Shown: positions 1 to 10,076, numbered from the stretch's first letter. The stretch: 64,000 nucleotides of DNA from Deltaproteobacteria bacterium (GCA_021801125.1 JAJYYI010000114.1:1-64000); one strand, 5' to 3'. Notes: generated from the letters alone by a model not told the origin. Numbers and translations: made by a program.

Positions 1-871
1 ACGAATGAATCGTATAGACGCGCCCGCGCTTTTCACGCACCTCCTGAAACAGCCGAGAGGACATTCCGCCCCCGAGCGCGGTGTTCATCACATACCCGGC
101 GTAGCGCAGGTCGTGGGTGTAGCTGACGCCAGGCGAGCCGATGCAAATATGCACCTGTTCCAGCGGACGCTCGTGATGGACAAAAATTCCGTGGCTTTGA
201 GGTGGAGTTGTAGCGACCGGAGCGCCGTCGCCTAAAATCCCGCAAAAGAAGCGCTCGCAGCTTTCGACCAGCGAGCCATGGTCCACCTGACCGGACGCGG
301 CGATAAACACGCGGCCGGCGCGATATCGCTCCTTCATGAACGAGACCATCATCTCGCGGTCGATCGCACCTACCGTCGCCGCGCTCCCGAAAATCGGCAG
401 CGCCAGCGCGTGACCCTTCCAAAAGTTGAGGTTAAACAGGTCGTGAATCAGATCGTCAGGGGTATCTTCCGCTTGGGAGATCTCCTGCAGCACGACGTGG
501 CGCTCGCGGTCGACGTCCTGCGGGCTAAATACCGAGTCAAGGAAGATGTCGGCCAGAATCTCGAGGCCCAGCGGGACATCCTCGCCCAGAACCTTCGCGT
601 AATAACAAGTGTACTCTTTGCCCGTGAAGGCATTGAGCACGCCCCCAACGGCGTCTATCTCTTCGGCGATTTGAGCCGCGCTGCGCTTCTTGGTGCCCTT
701 GAAAAGAAGATGCTCGATAAAATGAGAGACGCCGTTTTCGTGCGGCTCCTCGTAGCGAGATCCGTTTTCGACCCAGACGCCAATCGAAGCGGACAACGCC
801 TGCGGCATCGCCTCGCTCACTACACGGACCCCGTTGGAAAGAACGCTTTTGGCGACCTTAGTCGTCGTCAT
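1..871 (-). CDS. M16 family zinc metallopeptidase (insulinase/processing-peptidase type), 3' end cut by window
   Basis: This frame is absent from the ORF track because it runs off the window without a stop. I translated it from the ATG at 871 through about 290 codons. The inverted zinc motif HxxEH is present as HFIEH at residues 50-54, followed by LLFKGT as usual in the family. A later SRLFQEVREKRG stretch near the window edge matches the conserved end of the first M16 domain. The ATG overlaps the pnp stop (ATGA), so the two are probably translationally coupled. An M16 peptidase directly after pnp is a common arrangement. It probably cleaves peptides; the substrate is unknown. Full-length single-chain members are about 410-440 residues, so roughly a third is missing. 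Confidence 0.93.
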   Translation of the reverse strand, partial: MTTTKVAKSVLSNGVRVVSEAMPQALSASIGVWVENGSRYEEPHENGVSHFIEHLLFKGTKKRSAAQIAEEIDAVGGVLNAFTGKEYTCYYAKVLGEDVPLGLEILADIFLDSVFSPQDVDRERHVVLQEISQAEDTPDDLIHDLFNLNFWKGHALALPIFGSAATVGAIDREMMVSFMKERYRAGRVFIAASGQVDHGSLVESCERFFCGILGDGAPVATTPPQSHGIFVHHERPLEQVHICIGSPGVSYTHDLRYAGYVMNTALGGGMSSRLFQEVREKRGRVYTIHS

Positions 872-2964
872 TTGCTCGCGGACTCGCTAGGCTGCTGAGC
901 CTCACGCAACGACAGACGAATTTTTCCGCTGCGGTCGATCTCGAGCACCTTTACCATAACTTCGTCGCCTTCGTGCAGCACATCTTCGACCCGGCGCACG
1001 CGATGAGGTGCGAGCTGGGAGATATGAACCAACCCGTCGGTTCCGGGCAGAATTTCGACAAAGGCTCCAAACTCGAGGATCTTGCGCACTTTGCCTCGAT
1101 AGATTTTACCCACCTCGGGCTCGGCGACAATCGCGCGAATCGCGTTCACCGCCTTGTCCATCGCGGTCTCGTCCGCCGAGGCTATCGTCACCGTGCCGTC
1201 GTCTTCCACGTCGACCTTGCAACCCGTCTCTTCCACGATTCCGCGGATCACCTTTCCACCCGGGCCGATTACGTCGCGTATTTTGTCCGGCTTGATGCGT
1301 ATCGTCGTGATACGAGGGGCATGGGCGGAGACCGCTTTGCGTGGCGCCGAGATCGCCTTTTCCATCGCGCTGAGCACAAAAAGGCGCGCCTCGCGAGCTT
1401 GATGGAGCGCCTGATGCATCACCTCTCGTGTAACGCCGCCAACTTTGTTGTCCATCTGGATAGCGGTGATTCCAGTGGCGGTCCCGGCGACCTTGAAGTC
1501 CATGTCGCCCAGATGGTCCTCGTCGCCGAGGATATCGGTAAGCACGCGCACCTTGTCGCCATCCTTCACCAAACCCATCGCGATCCCGGCAACCGCGGCC
1601 TTCACCGGCACACCCGCGTCCATCAGGGCCAAACTTCCGCCGCATACCGTCGCCATCGAGGAGCTGCCGTTGGACTCTAGAATTTCCGATACGACGCGAA
1701 TCGTGTAAGGAAATTCCTCCTCGCCCGGCAAAACCGGACCGAGCGCGCGCTCGGCGAGCGCGCCGTGGCCGATTTCGCGCCGCGAAGGGCCGCGCAGAGG
1801 TTTGCTTTCACCAGTAGAAAAAGGAGGAAAATTATAATGCAGAAGAAACTTCTTATATTGCTCCCCGAGCAGCGCGTCGATCTTCTGCTCGTCGACCGAG
1901 GTGCCGAGAGTCACGGTCACCAGCGCTTGAGTCTCGCCACGCGTGAAGAGCGCCGAGCCATGAGTGCGCGGCAGAAGCTCAACCGCCGCGCTTATCGCGC
2001 GAATCTCGTTGCTCTTGCGGTCGTCGATTCGACGGTCCTCGTCGAGAATCGCGCGGCGCACGCGGTCACGCAGGACCTTCTGGTACGCTTCTTTAACGGC
2101 CGTCTTGCGCTCCGGGATGTCGCCACCCAACTCAGCGACCAATTGCTCCTCCACGTCCTGCAGCGCCTTGGCTCGCTGCTTCTTTCCACTGGTCGCCAAC
2201 GCCTCGTCCAGCTTCGGCCCGCCCTTTTGACGCACGGCCTCAAGTATAGCCGGGTCAAGCTCCTTGACCGTGAACTCGCGTTTGGGCTTTCCCGCCAAGC
2301 GGCGCAATTCCTGCTGAATTTCAAAAACCGGCGCTAGCGCCTCATGGGACACGAACAACGCCTCTAGCATCGCCTCTTCATCGATAATGTTGGCCCCGCC
2401 TTCGAGCATCACGATCGAGTCCGGCCTGGCGGCGACCACCAAAGAGAGCGTGCTGTGCTCCATATCGCTGAGCAACGGGTTCGGCACCAGCTTCCCATCG
2501 AGCAAACCCATGCGCAGGGCCGCGACTGGTCCGTTATGCGGTATATCGGACACTTCCAGCGCGGCGGAAGCCGCAATAAGCGACAGTGTGTCGGGGTCAT
2601 TGTCACGGTCGGCCGAGAGCACGGTCACGACCACTTGGGTTTCCCGGTCGTACCCCTTGGGAAAAAGCGGCCTGATCGCGCGATCGATCAGCCGCGAGGT
2701 CAGGATCTCCTTTTCCGACGGACGCCCTTCCCGCTTGAAAAAGCCGCCCGGAATCCGGCCGGCGGCGAAGGTCTTTTCCAGATAGTCAACGGTGAGCGGA
2801 AGAAAATCGACTCCTTCCCGGGCTTCGTGAGCAGACACCACCGTTGCCAACACCATGGTCTCGCCGTATTGCGCCAGCACGGCGCCGTGGGCCTGACGCG
2901 CCAAGCGTCCGGTCTCCAGCGATAGTGACCGGCCGCAGAATTCGGTCTCAAGCTTTTTGTACAT
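868..2964 (-). CDS. pnp: Polyribonucleotide nucleotidyltransferase (PNPase)
   Basis: This 3'-5' phosphorolytic exoribonuclease degrades mRNA and is part of the degradosome in many bacteria. The 698-residue length is normal. Two RNase PH-like cores are separated by an alpha-helical region. The C-terminus has a KH domain with the GPGGK loop and an S1 domain (GKVRKILEFGAFVEILPG). The start MYKKLETEFCG agrees with the family N-terminus. It lies downstream of rpsO, as in most bacteria, and overlaps the next gene by 4 nt. The leader between rpsO and pnp can fold into a nested hairpin, which may control its expression. Confidence 0.98.
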   Translation of the reverse strand: MYKKLETEFCGRSLSLETGRLARQAHGAVLAQYGETMVLATVVSAHEAREGVDFLPLTVDYLEKTFAAGRIPGGFFKREGRPSEKEILTSRLIDRAIRPLFPKGYDRETQVVVTVLSADRDNDPDTLSLIAASAALEVSDIPHNGPVAALRMGLLDGKLVPNPLLSDMEHSTLSLVVAARPDSIVMLEGGANIIDEEAMLEALFVSHEALAPVFEIQQELRRLAGKPKREFTVKELDPAILEAVRQKGGPKLDEALATSGKKQRAKALQDVEEQLVAELGGDIPERKTAVKEAYQKVLRDRVRRAILDEDRRIDDRKSNEIRAISAAVELLPRTHGSALFTRGETQALVTVTLGTSVDEQKIDALLGEQYKKFLLHYNFPPFSTGESKPLRGPSRREIGHGALAERALGPVLPGEEEFPYTIRVVSEILESNGSSSMATVCGGSLALMDAGVPVKAAVAGIAMGLVKDGDKVRVLTDILGDEDHLGDMDFKVAGTATGITAIQMDNKVGGVTREVMHQALHQAREARLFVLSAMEKAISAPRKAVSAHAPRITTIRIKPDKIRDVIGPGGKVIRGIVEETGCKVDVEDDGTVTIASADETAMDKAVNAIRAIVAEPEVGKIYRGKVRKILEFGAFVEILPGTDGLVHISQLAPHRVRRVEDVLHEGDEVMVKVLEIDRSGKIRLSLREAQQPSESASK

Positions 2965-3020
2965 AATAGAGAATCACTCCGGCGAGAAAGAGGCGAGCGC
3001 CGAAGCTGGACGCGGAGAGC

Positions 3021-3082
3021 CCCGGTCCAGTCCGCGACCCTGGCTTTGGCCCTGTCACAAGGCCGAGCCCCGAAGGACCGGG
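3021..3082 (-). promoter_or_regulatory. Nested hairpin in the rpsO-pnp intergenic leader
   Basis: An 8-bp outer helix (CCCGGTCC at 3021-3028 with GGACCGGG at 3075-3082) encloses an inner helix (GGCT..GGCC at 3042-3051 with GGCC.AGCC at 3061-3069). No T-run follows on the minus strand, so it is not an intrinsic terminator. In E. coli the pnp leader forms a double-stranded stem cut by RNase III as part of PNPase autocontrol. The position here is the same, but the function is inferred. Confidence 0.5.
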
Positions 3083-3098
3083 TAAAAAAGACCCGAAT

Positions 3099-3368
3099 TT
3101 ATCTTCGGATACCCAGCTTTTCGATCAGAGCCTTGTAACGGTCAAAATCACGGGAGCGCAGGTACTCCAAAAGTCGGCGCCGTTTGGCAACCAACCTCAA
3201 CATTCCGCGACGCGAATGATGGTCCTTGGCATGGCGCTGGAAATGGCCAGACAACTCATCGATTCGCGCCGACATCAACGCTACCTGCACCTCCGGCGAG
3301 CCGCTATCTTGAGGTGAACGCGCATAGGTAGCTACGACTTCCCGTTTTTTGGCGGCTGCAAGAGACAT
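3099..3368 (-). CDS. rpsO: 30S ribosomal protein S15
   Basis: S15 is a primary 16S rRNA-binding protein of the small-subunit platform. The 89-residue protein shows the typical core, including [16 protein letters not shown] and [21 protein letters not shown]. The ORF track starts one codon earlier at a TTG. I prefer the ATG at 3368, which gives the exact family length and is preceded by a purine-rich AGAGGAAAG. It sits between truB and pnp in the standard order. Confidence 0.98.
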   Translation of the reverse strand: MSLAAAKKREVVATYARSPQDSGSPEVQVALMSARIDELSGHFQRHAKDHHSRRGMLRLVAKRRRLLEYLRSRDFDRYKALIEKLGIRR

Positions 3369-3453
3369 CAAACCCTAACTGCTTTCCTCTTTTCTCTAAT
3401 TTTCTTTGACTTTTCGTCTTCTCGTGTATCATACGCCGCCAGCTTAGTAAAGA

Positions 3454-4368
3454 TCAGGCGGCCACGGTCCGAAAAACTCGCAACAATTTGCTCGAATTTT
3501 CGCCCAGCTGCGCTAGAGCGATAAGACGACCGGCGAAGACCACCTTGGCCAGAACAGGTGCCGCGTTTCCTTTGGCGGGCGCCAGCCCCAACGCCGACGC
3601 GTCGCCTTTCAGCACCCTGGATGCAGTGGCGCTGCCCACGCAAATTTCCTCCAGACCCGCAAGCGCGCGACGCATCGAAACCAACAAATCAAAGCCGTGC
3701 CGGGCAAGATGTCCGCGAGCTTCTTCCAGGCGTGCTAACGCCTCGTCAAGACTAAAACTCTCCTGAATCGAAAACCCGGCAGTGCGGATACGTCTTAATT
3801 TGGCTAAAAACGCAACGCTTCCCAGCTCTCGTCCGATATCTCGCGCCAATGCGCGCACGTAAGTTCCCTTCGAACACACCAGCACGAATCGGACTTTACT
3901 GTCTTCCACCCACTCCAGACGCAGCGAATGAATCGTCACCTTGCGCGTCGGCGGGGCGACGGCGATCCCCTTGCGCGCCAACTTGTAAAGCGGCTGACCG
4001 TCACGTTTCACCGCCGAAAAGACCGGAACGGTCTGGGCGATTTCGCCCGCAAAGGTCGTCGCGACCCGCGCCAGCGCAGCTGAATCGACCGACGGCACTG
4101 GAGCGCGCGCGGTTACTTCGCCATGGCTATCCAAGGTATCGGTCTCGACGCCAAGCTGGATCACACCCTCGTATTCCTTGTCGGCGTCTTCGAGGAATGG
4201 CGCAAGCTTGGTTGCCTCACCAATTACGATCGGCAGAAGCCCGCTGGCGAAAGGGTCGAGCGTTCCGAGATGGCCGACGCGGCATGGCCTGACGTAGGGC
4301 TTGACTCGGCGCACGATCTCCGCCGAACTCGGACCGGTAGGCTTGTCGATAAGCAGGATCCCATCCAT
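3454..4368 (-). CDS. truB: tRNA pseudouridine(55) synthase TruB
   Basis: TruB converts U55 in the T-loop of tRNAs to pseudouridine. The catalytic motif GTLDPFASG is present with the nucleophile at Asp38. The KPxGxTS-like N-terminal motif appears as DKPTGPSSAEIV. A central YEG..LG.ETDT region and a C-terminal PUA-like segment complete a 304-residue protein of normal size. It lies between rbfA and rpsO. An 85-nt gap separates it from rpsO. Confidence 0.97.
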   Translation of the reverse strand: MDGILLIDKPTGPSSAEIVRRVKPYVRPCRVGHLGTLDPFASGLLPIVIGEATKLAPFLEDADKEYEGVIQLGVETDTLDSHGEVTARAPVPSVDSAALARVATTFAGEIAQTVPVFSAVKRDGQPLYKLARKGIAVAPPTRKVTIHSLRLEWVEDSKVRFVLVCSKGTYVRALARDIGRELGSVAFLAKLRRIRTAGFSIQESFSLDEALARLEEARGHLARHGFDLLVSMRRALAGLEEICVGSATASRVLKGDASALGLAPAKGNAAPVLAKVVFAGRLIALAQLGENSSKLLRVFRTVAA

Positions 4369-4484
4369 CGCTTTGACGGGTCAGCGGCCGACGCGAATAC
4401 GCACTACCGGTTCGGCGAAAAAGCGCGGCAAATAGCCACAAGACAAGGCCGGCAAGACCGCTCCACTTTATCAAACAGCAACTG

Positions 4485-4844
4485 TTAGTGCTTGGGCTCG
4501 GATTGTCGTAAGAGCAGGTCGATGCGAGCGGCGGTCTCGACGCTGTTATCGAATTCGAAGATTAGCTCGGGCACCACTCGCAGCCCAAGCTCGCGTCCGA
4601 CATGTTGGCGGATGAAGCCGGCTGCGCGCTCAAAGCCGGCGCGCGCCTGCGCCGCTTTAGCCGATCCCTCTAGGTGCGAGAAAAAAATTCGGCAATGGCG
4701 TAAATCCGCACTGATCTCGGCATCGCTAAGCGTGACGCCCCGCAACCTTGGATCTTTAATGTCGCGCTGCAGCATCCCCGCGACCTCACGCAATATAGCT
4801 TCGGCGACTCGCTGCGGGCGCCGGCGTTGTTCATCCGACGACAT
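4485..4844 (-). CDS. rbfA: Ribosome-binding factor A
   Basis: RbfA is a KH-fold 30S assembly factor that acts in 5' end maturation of 16S rRNA and in cold adaptation. The 119-residue protein carries the family pattern: RPQRVAEAILREVAGML at the N-terminus, DPRL.GVTLSDAEIS, then the RIFFSHLEG strand and RVVPELIFEFDNSVE near the end. The neighbours infB and truB confirm the assignment. It is separated from the upstream DUF503 gene by 226 nt, unusually long for this operon. Confidence 0.96.
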   Translation of the reverse strand: MSSDEQRRRPQRVAEAILREVAGMLQRDIKDPRLRGVTLSDAEISADLRHCRIFFSHLEGSAKAAQARAGFERAAGFIRQHVGRELGLRVVPELIFEFDNSVETAARIDLLLRQSEPKH

Positions 4845-5070
4845 CGGGTTATTTAATCAACGGCGGTGTTTCGTAAGCGACTCGACGGACGTCTTGGCCA
4901 TACCGCAAGCCGCGCTCGGCGCGCCACCGGCGCGGGACTTGCTCACGTGCTATCGTCTCCCGCTGCGGCGTCGAAGTGACGCTCATACCCGAGCTAACCA
5001 ACGGCGCGCGCGACCCGACGCTCCCGGCTTCGCGCAAGCTGCCTACGGCGGCCGACGCGCGTCGGCCGCT

Positions 5071-5358
5071 TCAGCAGTTGAGGATCTCCAAATGCTCCTC
5101 GCCGAGCAGGGCAAGGCGCAAGGAGTCTATAAAGTTGACCACCTGGCGCAACGCACTGTCCACGAAAGCGCGGTCGGTGCCCAACTGACAAATGCCAAGT
5201 TCGGCACGCTGCCAGAAATCATGATGGTCGGATTCGACAATCGACACGTTGAACTTGCTGCGCACCCGATCCTTCACAGCCCGCAGAACCTGACGCTTGC
5301 CTTTGAGCGATTGGTTCTCGGGGAGAACCAGAGTCAAACGCAGTATCCCGATTACCAT
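5071..5358 (-). CDS. DUF503 family protein (YlxP-like)
   Basis: This 95-residue protein begins with the family signature IGILRLTLVLPENQSLKGKR and continues VLRAVKDRVRSKFNVSIVE, both hallmarks of DUF503/YlxP. Members sit between infB and rbfA in many bacteria. They have been linked to ribosome biogenesis, but the biochemical role is not settled. The position here is the expected one. Nothing is missing relative to the usual 90-100 residues. Confidence 0.9.
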   Translation of the reverse strand: MVIGILRLTLVLPENQSLKGKRQVLRAVKDRVRSKFNVSIVESDHHDFWQRAELGICQLGTDRAFVDSALRQVVNFIDSLRLALLGEEHLEILNC

Positions 5359-5461
5359 CTCGGCACCAGTTGTAATGACGGTCGACTAGCCACCGGCGTC
5401 CCTGAACGCACAAGTCCGAGCCGGACGTTCTCACTCGAAGACGGTGCGCTGCGCGCAGACC

Positions 5462-8380
5462 TTAGAGCTGCTTTTCGACCCCAACCTCAGGCGAAGCGAA
5501 CTCGCGGCTGGGCGTGTTCAACCGGCGCGCAACTGCCTCGAGCTCGAAGGCTTCGATAACATCTCCCGGTTTCACGTCGTTGAAGTTCTCAAGGCCGATA
5601 CCGCACTCATAACCCGCCTGCACCTCGCGAACGTCATCCTTGAACCGTCTGAGCGATCCAATTTTGCCTTCCCACACAACCCTGCCGTCACGAACCAAGC
5701 GAGCCTGGCTGGAACGCAAAACCTTCCCGTCGAGCACCATCGAGCCCGCGACCTTGACGCCCGAGACGGTGAACACCTGGCGCACCTCGGCGCGACCCAG
5801 GGTCTTTTCACGATAGGTCGGCGCAAGCAGACCCTCCATCGCTTGGCGCACTTCCTCGAGGGCCTGGTAGATCACCGAATAGAGCCTAATATCGACGCCC
5901 TCAGCTTCCGCAAGCGTGGCCCCCTTAGGCTCCGGACGAACATTAAACCCTACGACAATCGCTTTTGAGGCGGCCGCGAGAGTTATATCGGTCTCGGTAA
6001 CGCCGCCTACCGAAGCGTGGATAACGTCAAGCTTGACTTCATCGGTGGACAACCGACGCAGAGCTTGGCCCAGCGCCTCGACGGAGCCCTGGGTGTCACC
6101 TTTCACGATTACCTTAAGTTCTCGCACCTCGCCGGCTTTCATCCGTTCGCTAAGCTCTTCCAGCGAAAGCCGGCTGGTTTTCTGCAGGTCGCCTTCCCGT
6201 TGCTTGGCTTGACGTAACTCGGCAATCTGGCGGGCCTTAGCCTCCTCGCCCACGACGTTGAACGCCACACCGGGTTCGGGAACACTAGACAAGCCGAAAA
6301 GTTCCACCGGAATCGACGGGCCAGCCTCCTGCACGCGCTCGCCTCGATGATCGGCCATCGCCCGGACGCGACCAAAGGAAGTCCCGCAAACGAAGGCGTC
6401 TCCCTGGCGCAGCGTGCCGTCCTGAACCATTATAGTCGCCACCGGGCCGCGGCCGCGGTCCAGCTTCGACTCAAGAACGATCCCGCGAGCGAGACGCGTA
6501 GGATTAGCCTTGAGTTCCAGCACCTCCGCTTGCAGCAAGATCATCTCGAGCAACTGATCGATACCCTGCCGGGTGCGAGCTGAGATCGGCACCGTAATCG
6601 TGTCGCCCCCGTATTCTTCCGGCGCAAGGCCTCGCTCGGCCAACTGCCGTTTGACACGCTCAACATTCGCGTCAGGGCGGTCTATCTTATTGACCGCCAC
6701 GACGATAGGTACTTCGGCCGCTCGAGCGTGAGCAATTGCCTCCTCGGTCTGCGGCATGATGCCTTCATCGGCAGCCACCACCAGGACGACGATATCGGTC
6801 AATTTGGCGCCCCTGGCGCGCATTCCGGTAAACGCCTCGTGCCCCGGCGTATCGATAAACGTCACCGTTTGGCCGTTTACGGTCACCGTGTATGCGCCGA
6901 TGTGCTGCGTAATCCCGCCCGATTCGCCAGCCGCAACGTCAGTGTGCCGAATCGCGTCCAGCAAGGAGGTCTTGCCGTGGTCGACATGCCCCATCACGGT
7001 GACCACGGGTGGGCGCGGTACGAGCTGCTCCGCCGGTGTCTCGACCTCCTCGGTCATCAGCGAATCGACATCCAGCGCGGAGCTTTCCACCTGATACCCA
7101 AACTCACCAGCCACCAAGGCCGCCGTGTCGACGTCCAGCCATTGGTTCACGGTGGACATCGTTCCCAGTTCCATAAGTTGCTTGATCACCGCGGCGGCCT
7201 TGACGCCCATGTTATGGGCGAGATCGCCGACCGAGATTCCCTCCGCAATCCGCAACGTGCGCTTGGACGCCTTCGGCGTGGTAATCGTGGTCTTTTTCTG
7301 CTCTTTGCCAGGCAGCGCACGCCGTTTCTTCGGAAAGCGAAAACCGCGCATCTCCCGCTCGGAGAGCACGTCGGTGGGTTCTTTTTTGACCACTCGTTTT
7401 TTCTTAAGCACGCGCGCGCCGGGTTTGGCTGCAGCCGGCACTCCCATCTCAACCACAGCGCCCGTAGCCGGCGCGGCTGCGCCGGCTACGGGCGCGGCCA
7501 CCTTGGGGGGCGCCGCAGGTGCGGACGCGCTTGGAGCCGTCGGCTTATGCAGATCGATTTTGCCCAGAACTCGTGGTCCGCGTTGCGAGAGATCGTCGAG
7601 GCTAGGCCCTGACGGGCGCGCCACAGGCCTTACGTTTGGAGGCGCAGCGGCCGGTCGGGTTTCCTCCGCGGCCACGCGTTTAGCGGGCACCGCGTGCGGT
7701 GGACGCTCTGGCACACGCTCTTCATGGACCTCGCCGGCGGGTTCGACGGCGCTGGCCGCCCCGACCTCGGCCTTCGCCAGGCTTCCCCCTCGACCGAGCT
7801 CGTCGGCCGAAAGAGTCTCTCGGCTTGTCAGCGCGGCTAATGGAACCTCGGGGCTTATCTTCGGCTGGCTTGGCGCAGTCGCGGGCTTCTCTACCGCTAC
7901 CTCGGCGACTTCAGCGGTTTGCGCTGGTGTTGGCCCCGCTTCAGTTTCGGGCGCTAGAGGCGCCTCAAGACCCATTGGGACTTCGATTCCCAGCGGCACC
8001 TCGGCCTCCGGGGCTTCCAAGCCCTCTAGAAACAGGCTCGCTTCGGCCTCATCTTCAGCGGCAGACGCCGAGCTAAAAGTGAAGGTTTCATCGGGCTTTT
8101 GCGCCGGCGCCTCGGCATGACGACGCCGCAGCACATTGGCTGCCAGCCGCTTTTCGACGATCACGCCGGACTGAGTCTCGACGACTTCTTCGCGGCGAAG
8201 GGCTGCGGCTCGATGAGCTTGCGACTCAAGCTCCGCCTTCACGCGCTCCGCTTCGTTCACGTCGAGCAAGCTAGATTCCGAGCGCGCGCCTTCCAGTTCA
8301 AGGCGTTTGCAACTTGCCAGCACTTCTTCGATGCTGACCCCCCAATCGGCGGCCAGGGTCTTAATTCTCTTTCGCGCCAT
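5462..8380 (-). CDS. infB: Translation initiation factor IF-2
   Basis: IF-2 is the GTPase that brings initiator tRNA to the 30S subunit and promotes subunit joining. At 972 residues it has a long Ala/Pro/Glu-rich linker (about residues 90-330), an IF2-N module near 375-440 and the G domain with GHVDHGKT near residue 464, DTPGHEAF and NKID. Beta-barrel and C-terminal domains follow, ending after GDVIEAFE. The N-terminal IF2 module ([17 protein letters not shown]) sets the start. The linker DNA carries a 17-bp perfect palindrome, listed separately. Confidence 0.98.
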   Translation of the reverse strand: MARKRIKTLAADWGVSIEEVLASCKRLELEGARSESSLLDVNEAERVKAELESQAHRAAALRREEVVETQSGVIVEKRLAANVLRRRHAEAPAQKPDETFTFSSASAAEDEAEASLFLEGLEAPEAEVPLGIEVPMGLEAPLAPETEAGPTPAQTAEVAEVAVEKPATAPSQPKISPEVPLAALTSRETLSADELGRGGSLAKAEVGAASAVEPAGEVHEERVPERPPHAVPAKRVAAEETRPAAAPPNVRPVARPSGPSLDDLSQRGPRVLGKIDLHKPTAPSASAPAAPPKVAAPVAGAAAPATGAVVEMGVPAAAKPGARVLKKKRVVKKEPTDVLSEREMRGFRFPKKRRALPGKEQKKTTITTPKASKRTLRIAEGISVGDLAHNMGVKAAAVIKQLMELGTMSTVNQWLDVDTAALVAGEFGYQVESSALDVDSLMTEEVETPAEQLVPRPPVVTVMGHVDHGKTSLLDAIRHTDVAAGESGGITQHIGAYTVTVNGQTVTFIDTPGHEAFTGMRARGAKLTDIVVLVVAADEGIMPQTEEAIAHARAAEVPIVVAVNKIDRPDANVERVKRQLAERGLAPEEYGGDTITVPISARTRQGIDQLLEMILLQAEVLELKANPTRLARGIVLESKLDRGRGPVATIMVQDGTLRQGDAFVCGTSFGRVRAMADHRGERVQEAGPSIPVELFGLSSVPEPGVAFNVVGEEAKARQIAELRQAKQREGDLQKTSRLSLEELSERMKAGEVRELKVIVKGDTQGSVEALGQALRRLSTDEVKLDVIHASVGGVTETDITLAAASKAIVVGFNVRPEPKGATLAEAEGVDIRLYSVIYQALEEVRQAMEGLLAPTYREKTLGRAEVRQVFTVSGVKVAGSMVLDGKVLRSSQARLVRDGRVVWEGKIGSLRRFKDDVREVQAGYECGIGLENFNDVKPGDVIEAFELEAVARRLNTPSREFASPEVGVEKQL
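7458..7495. repeat. Perfect 17-bp inverted repeat with 4-nt loop inside the infB linker
   Basis: The arm GCGCCCGTAGCCGGCGC (7458-7474) is followed by GGCT and then by its exact reverse complement (7479-7495). It lies in the Ala/Pro-rich linker, where sequence constraint is low, and stays in frame, encoding an Ala/Gly/Pro/Val stretch. This could be a small palindromic insertion or a chance product of GC-rich low-complexity coding. Confidence 0.85.
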
Positions 8381-8398
8381 AATATGTTGATCTAAAAT

Positions 8399-8704
8399 CT
8401 AAGCATCGTGTGACAAACTAACCAGATGTTCGAGCTTCTCCGCAAGCGCCTGCCGTTCAGCGCGGGTTACGTTTTGCCTAAGCGAGACGAACGTCTTGAC
8501 TTTCGCTTCAACGAACAGCCGAACACATCCTTTGCGCGGATGGAGATATCCGCCGCGACCATCGAGGCGGCCGCCAGTGTCCACACACACGCCTTCGGGA
8601 TTCGCGACCAGGCGAACCAGCGCTGACTTGAAGTCCGCGGTGCGGCACCCCAAGCAGGTGCGAATCGGCTTACGACTTGATTTCAGCGCCGACGCTGGCC
8701 TCAC
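8399..8704 (-). CDS. rnpM: YlxR/RnpM family RNA-binding protein (DUF448)
   Basis: The signature RTCLGCR near residue 15 and the GRGGYLHP segment identify the YlxR family, recently described as an RNase P modulator (RnpM) in Bacillus subtilis. The 101-residue protein lies between nusA and infB, the near-universal position. The GTG start at 8704 overlaps the end of nusA by 35 nt. Few other in-frame starts would keep the RKPIRTCLGC core, so this start is probable but not certain. Confidence 0.92.
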   Translation of the reverse strand: MRPASALKSSRKPIRTCLGCRTADFKSALVRLVANPEGVCVDTGGRLDGRGGYLHPRKGCVRLFVEAKVKTFVSLRQNVTRAERQALAEKLEHLVSLSHDA

Positions 8705-10076
8705 TCCCGCTCTGGGTCACCGCTGAACCATCCGCGGTCTCTTCCACGTCACGAGTCTGCGACGGCGCGCTGGAATCCTGCTCCCCAGCAGGCGGGCCGG
8801 TCAAGGCCGCTTGTTCAGCAGCCTCCTGGATGGCTCTTTGCTTCTTCTCGACGTGGGCGCGAGCAGCCTCGATCAGCTGATGCGCGCGCTCCCGACTAAT
8901 ACCCTCGATTTCGAGCGTTTCTTCGTCAGCCTCGGCAAGTTGCTCGGCGGAGCGCAAGCCCCATTGGTAAAGCAACTCGGCATTAATCTCACCGACTCCC
9001 TGGATTGCGTTGAGAGAAGCCCGCGCCGCACGAGCTTCCTCCTCAGCCTCCGACTCGCCGCGAACCTCGAGCTTCCAGCCGGTCAAGCGATGGGCCAGGC
9101 GCACGTTTTGGCCGCGCTTGCCGATAGCCAGCGAAAGCTGATCATCCGGCACGATAACCTCCATCGCGCGTTCCTCTTCATCGAGGATAACCTTCGAGAC
9201 CTTGGCCGGCGCCAGCGCGCGGCACACCAACTCAGCCTGATCCTCGGTCCAAGGCACGATGTCTATCTTCTCGCCACGCAACTCCTGGACGATCGCTTGC
9301 ACGCGCGTGCCCTTTACGCCGACGCAAGCACCGACTGGATCGACGTCGCTGTCTTTCGAATATACCGCAACCTTCGCCCGCGCCCCTGGCTCGCGCGCAC
9401 ACTGGCGAATCTCCACGATGCCCTCGTAAACTTCCGGCACCTCCTGCTCGAACAACTTGCGCAGGAATTCCTCAGCAGTGCGAGAAAGCACGATCACCAA
9501 ATCGCGCTCGGTAAGCTGCACGTCGAGGATGAGCGCCCGGATTCGATCTCCTTGCCGATAACGCTCGTGCGGGATCTGTTCCTTTTCGGGTAGCACGGCC
9601 TCGGTCCTGCCGAGGTTTACAACGATATTCTTGCGCTCGAACCGCTGCACGATTCCGGAGGTTATTTCCCCTTTTCTATCCTTGAACTCGCCGTAAATCT
9701 GCTTGCGCTCGGCGTCCCGTATATGCTGAATGAGGTTCTGCTTGGCAGCCTGTGCCGCGATCCGGCCCATGGCCGCGGTGTCCAACTTGATTAGAATTTC
9801 GTCTCCCACCTGAGCCTCGGCATCGTAACTCGCCTGAGCCACGGCCAGCTCGATTTCAAGGGCCGGATTGGAGACCGCCGCGACAACATCCTTTATTTCA
9901 AACAGCTCTACCTCGCCCAGTTCCGGACTGAAGCGAGCTTCGAATCGCCGTTCCGCGCCAAAAGTGCGCTTCGCGGCCGAGAGCATCATCTCTTCGACCG
10001 CTTTGACGACTATCGTTCTTTCGATACCCTTTTCTTTTGAAACCTGGTCGATAACGCGGCTCAGATCGATTTGCAT
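8670..10076 (-). CDS. nusA: Transcription termination/antitermination factor NusA
   Basis: NusA binds RNA polymerase and modulates pausing, termination and antitermination. The 468-residue protein has the N-terminal polymerase-binding domain, an S1 domain (about 135-200), tandem KH domains with VGVKGTRVQAIVQEL and IGKRGQNVRLAHRLTGW, then a C-terminal helix-hairpin-helix-like repeat (IQGVGEINAELLYQWG). An acidic tail follows. The order rimP-nusA-rnpM-infB is standard. The intergenic stretch to rimP is 119 nt. Confidence 0.98.
   Translation of the reverse strand: MQIDLSRVIDQVSKEKGIERTIVVKAVEEMMLSAAKRTFGAERRFEARFSPELGEVELFEIKDVVAAVSNPALEIELAVAQASYDAEAQVGDEILIKLDTAAMGRIAAQAAKQNLIQHIRDAERKQIYGEFKDRKGEITSGIVQRFERKNIVVNLGRTEAVLPEKEQIPHERYRQGDRIRALILDVQLTERDLVIVLSRTAEEFLRKLFEQEVPEVYEGIVEIRQCAREPGARAKVAVYSKDSDVDPVGACVGVKGTRVQAIVQELRGEKIDIVPWTEDQAELVCRALAPAKVSKVILDEEERAMEVIVPDDQLSLAIGKRGQNVRLAHRLTGWKLEVRGESEAEEEARAARASLNAIQGVGEINAELLYQWGLRSAEQLAEADEETLEIEGISRERAHQLIEAARAHVEKKQRAIQEAAEQAALTGPPAGEQDSSAPSQTRDVEETADGSAVTQSGSEASVGAEIKS

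Noticed and set aside
3021-3082. rpsO terminator
   Set aside because: The hairpin has no T-run after it on the minus strand; it is better seen as a pnp leader structure.
4849-5037. 62-residue frame just before rbfA
   Set aside because: Only a TTG start, no ribosome site and no motif, although it would end close to the rbfA start; kept out of the features.
7125-8120. 331-residue plus-strand frame opposite the infB linker
   Set aside because: It is a shadow of the low-complexity linker of IF-2, which produces long open frames in all registers.
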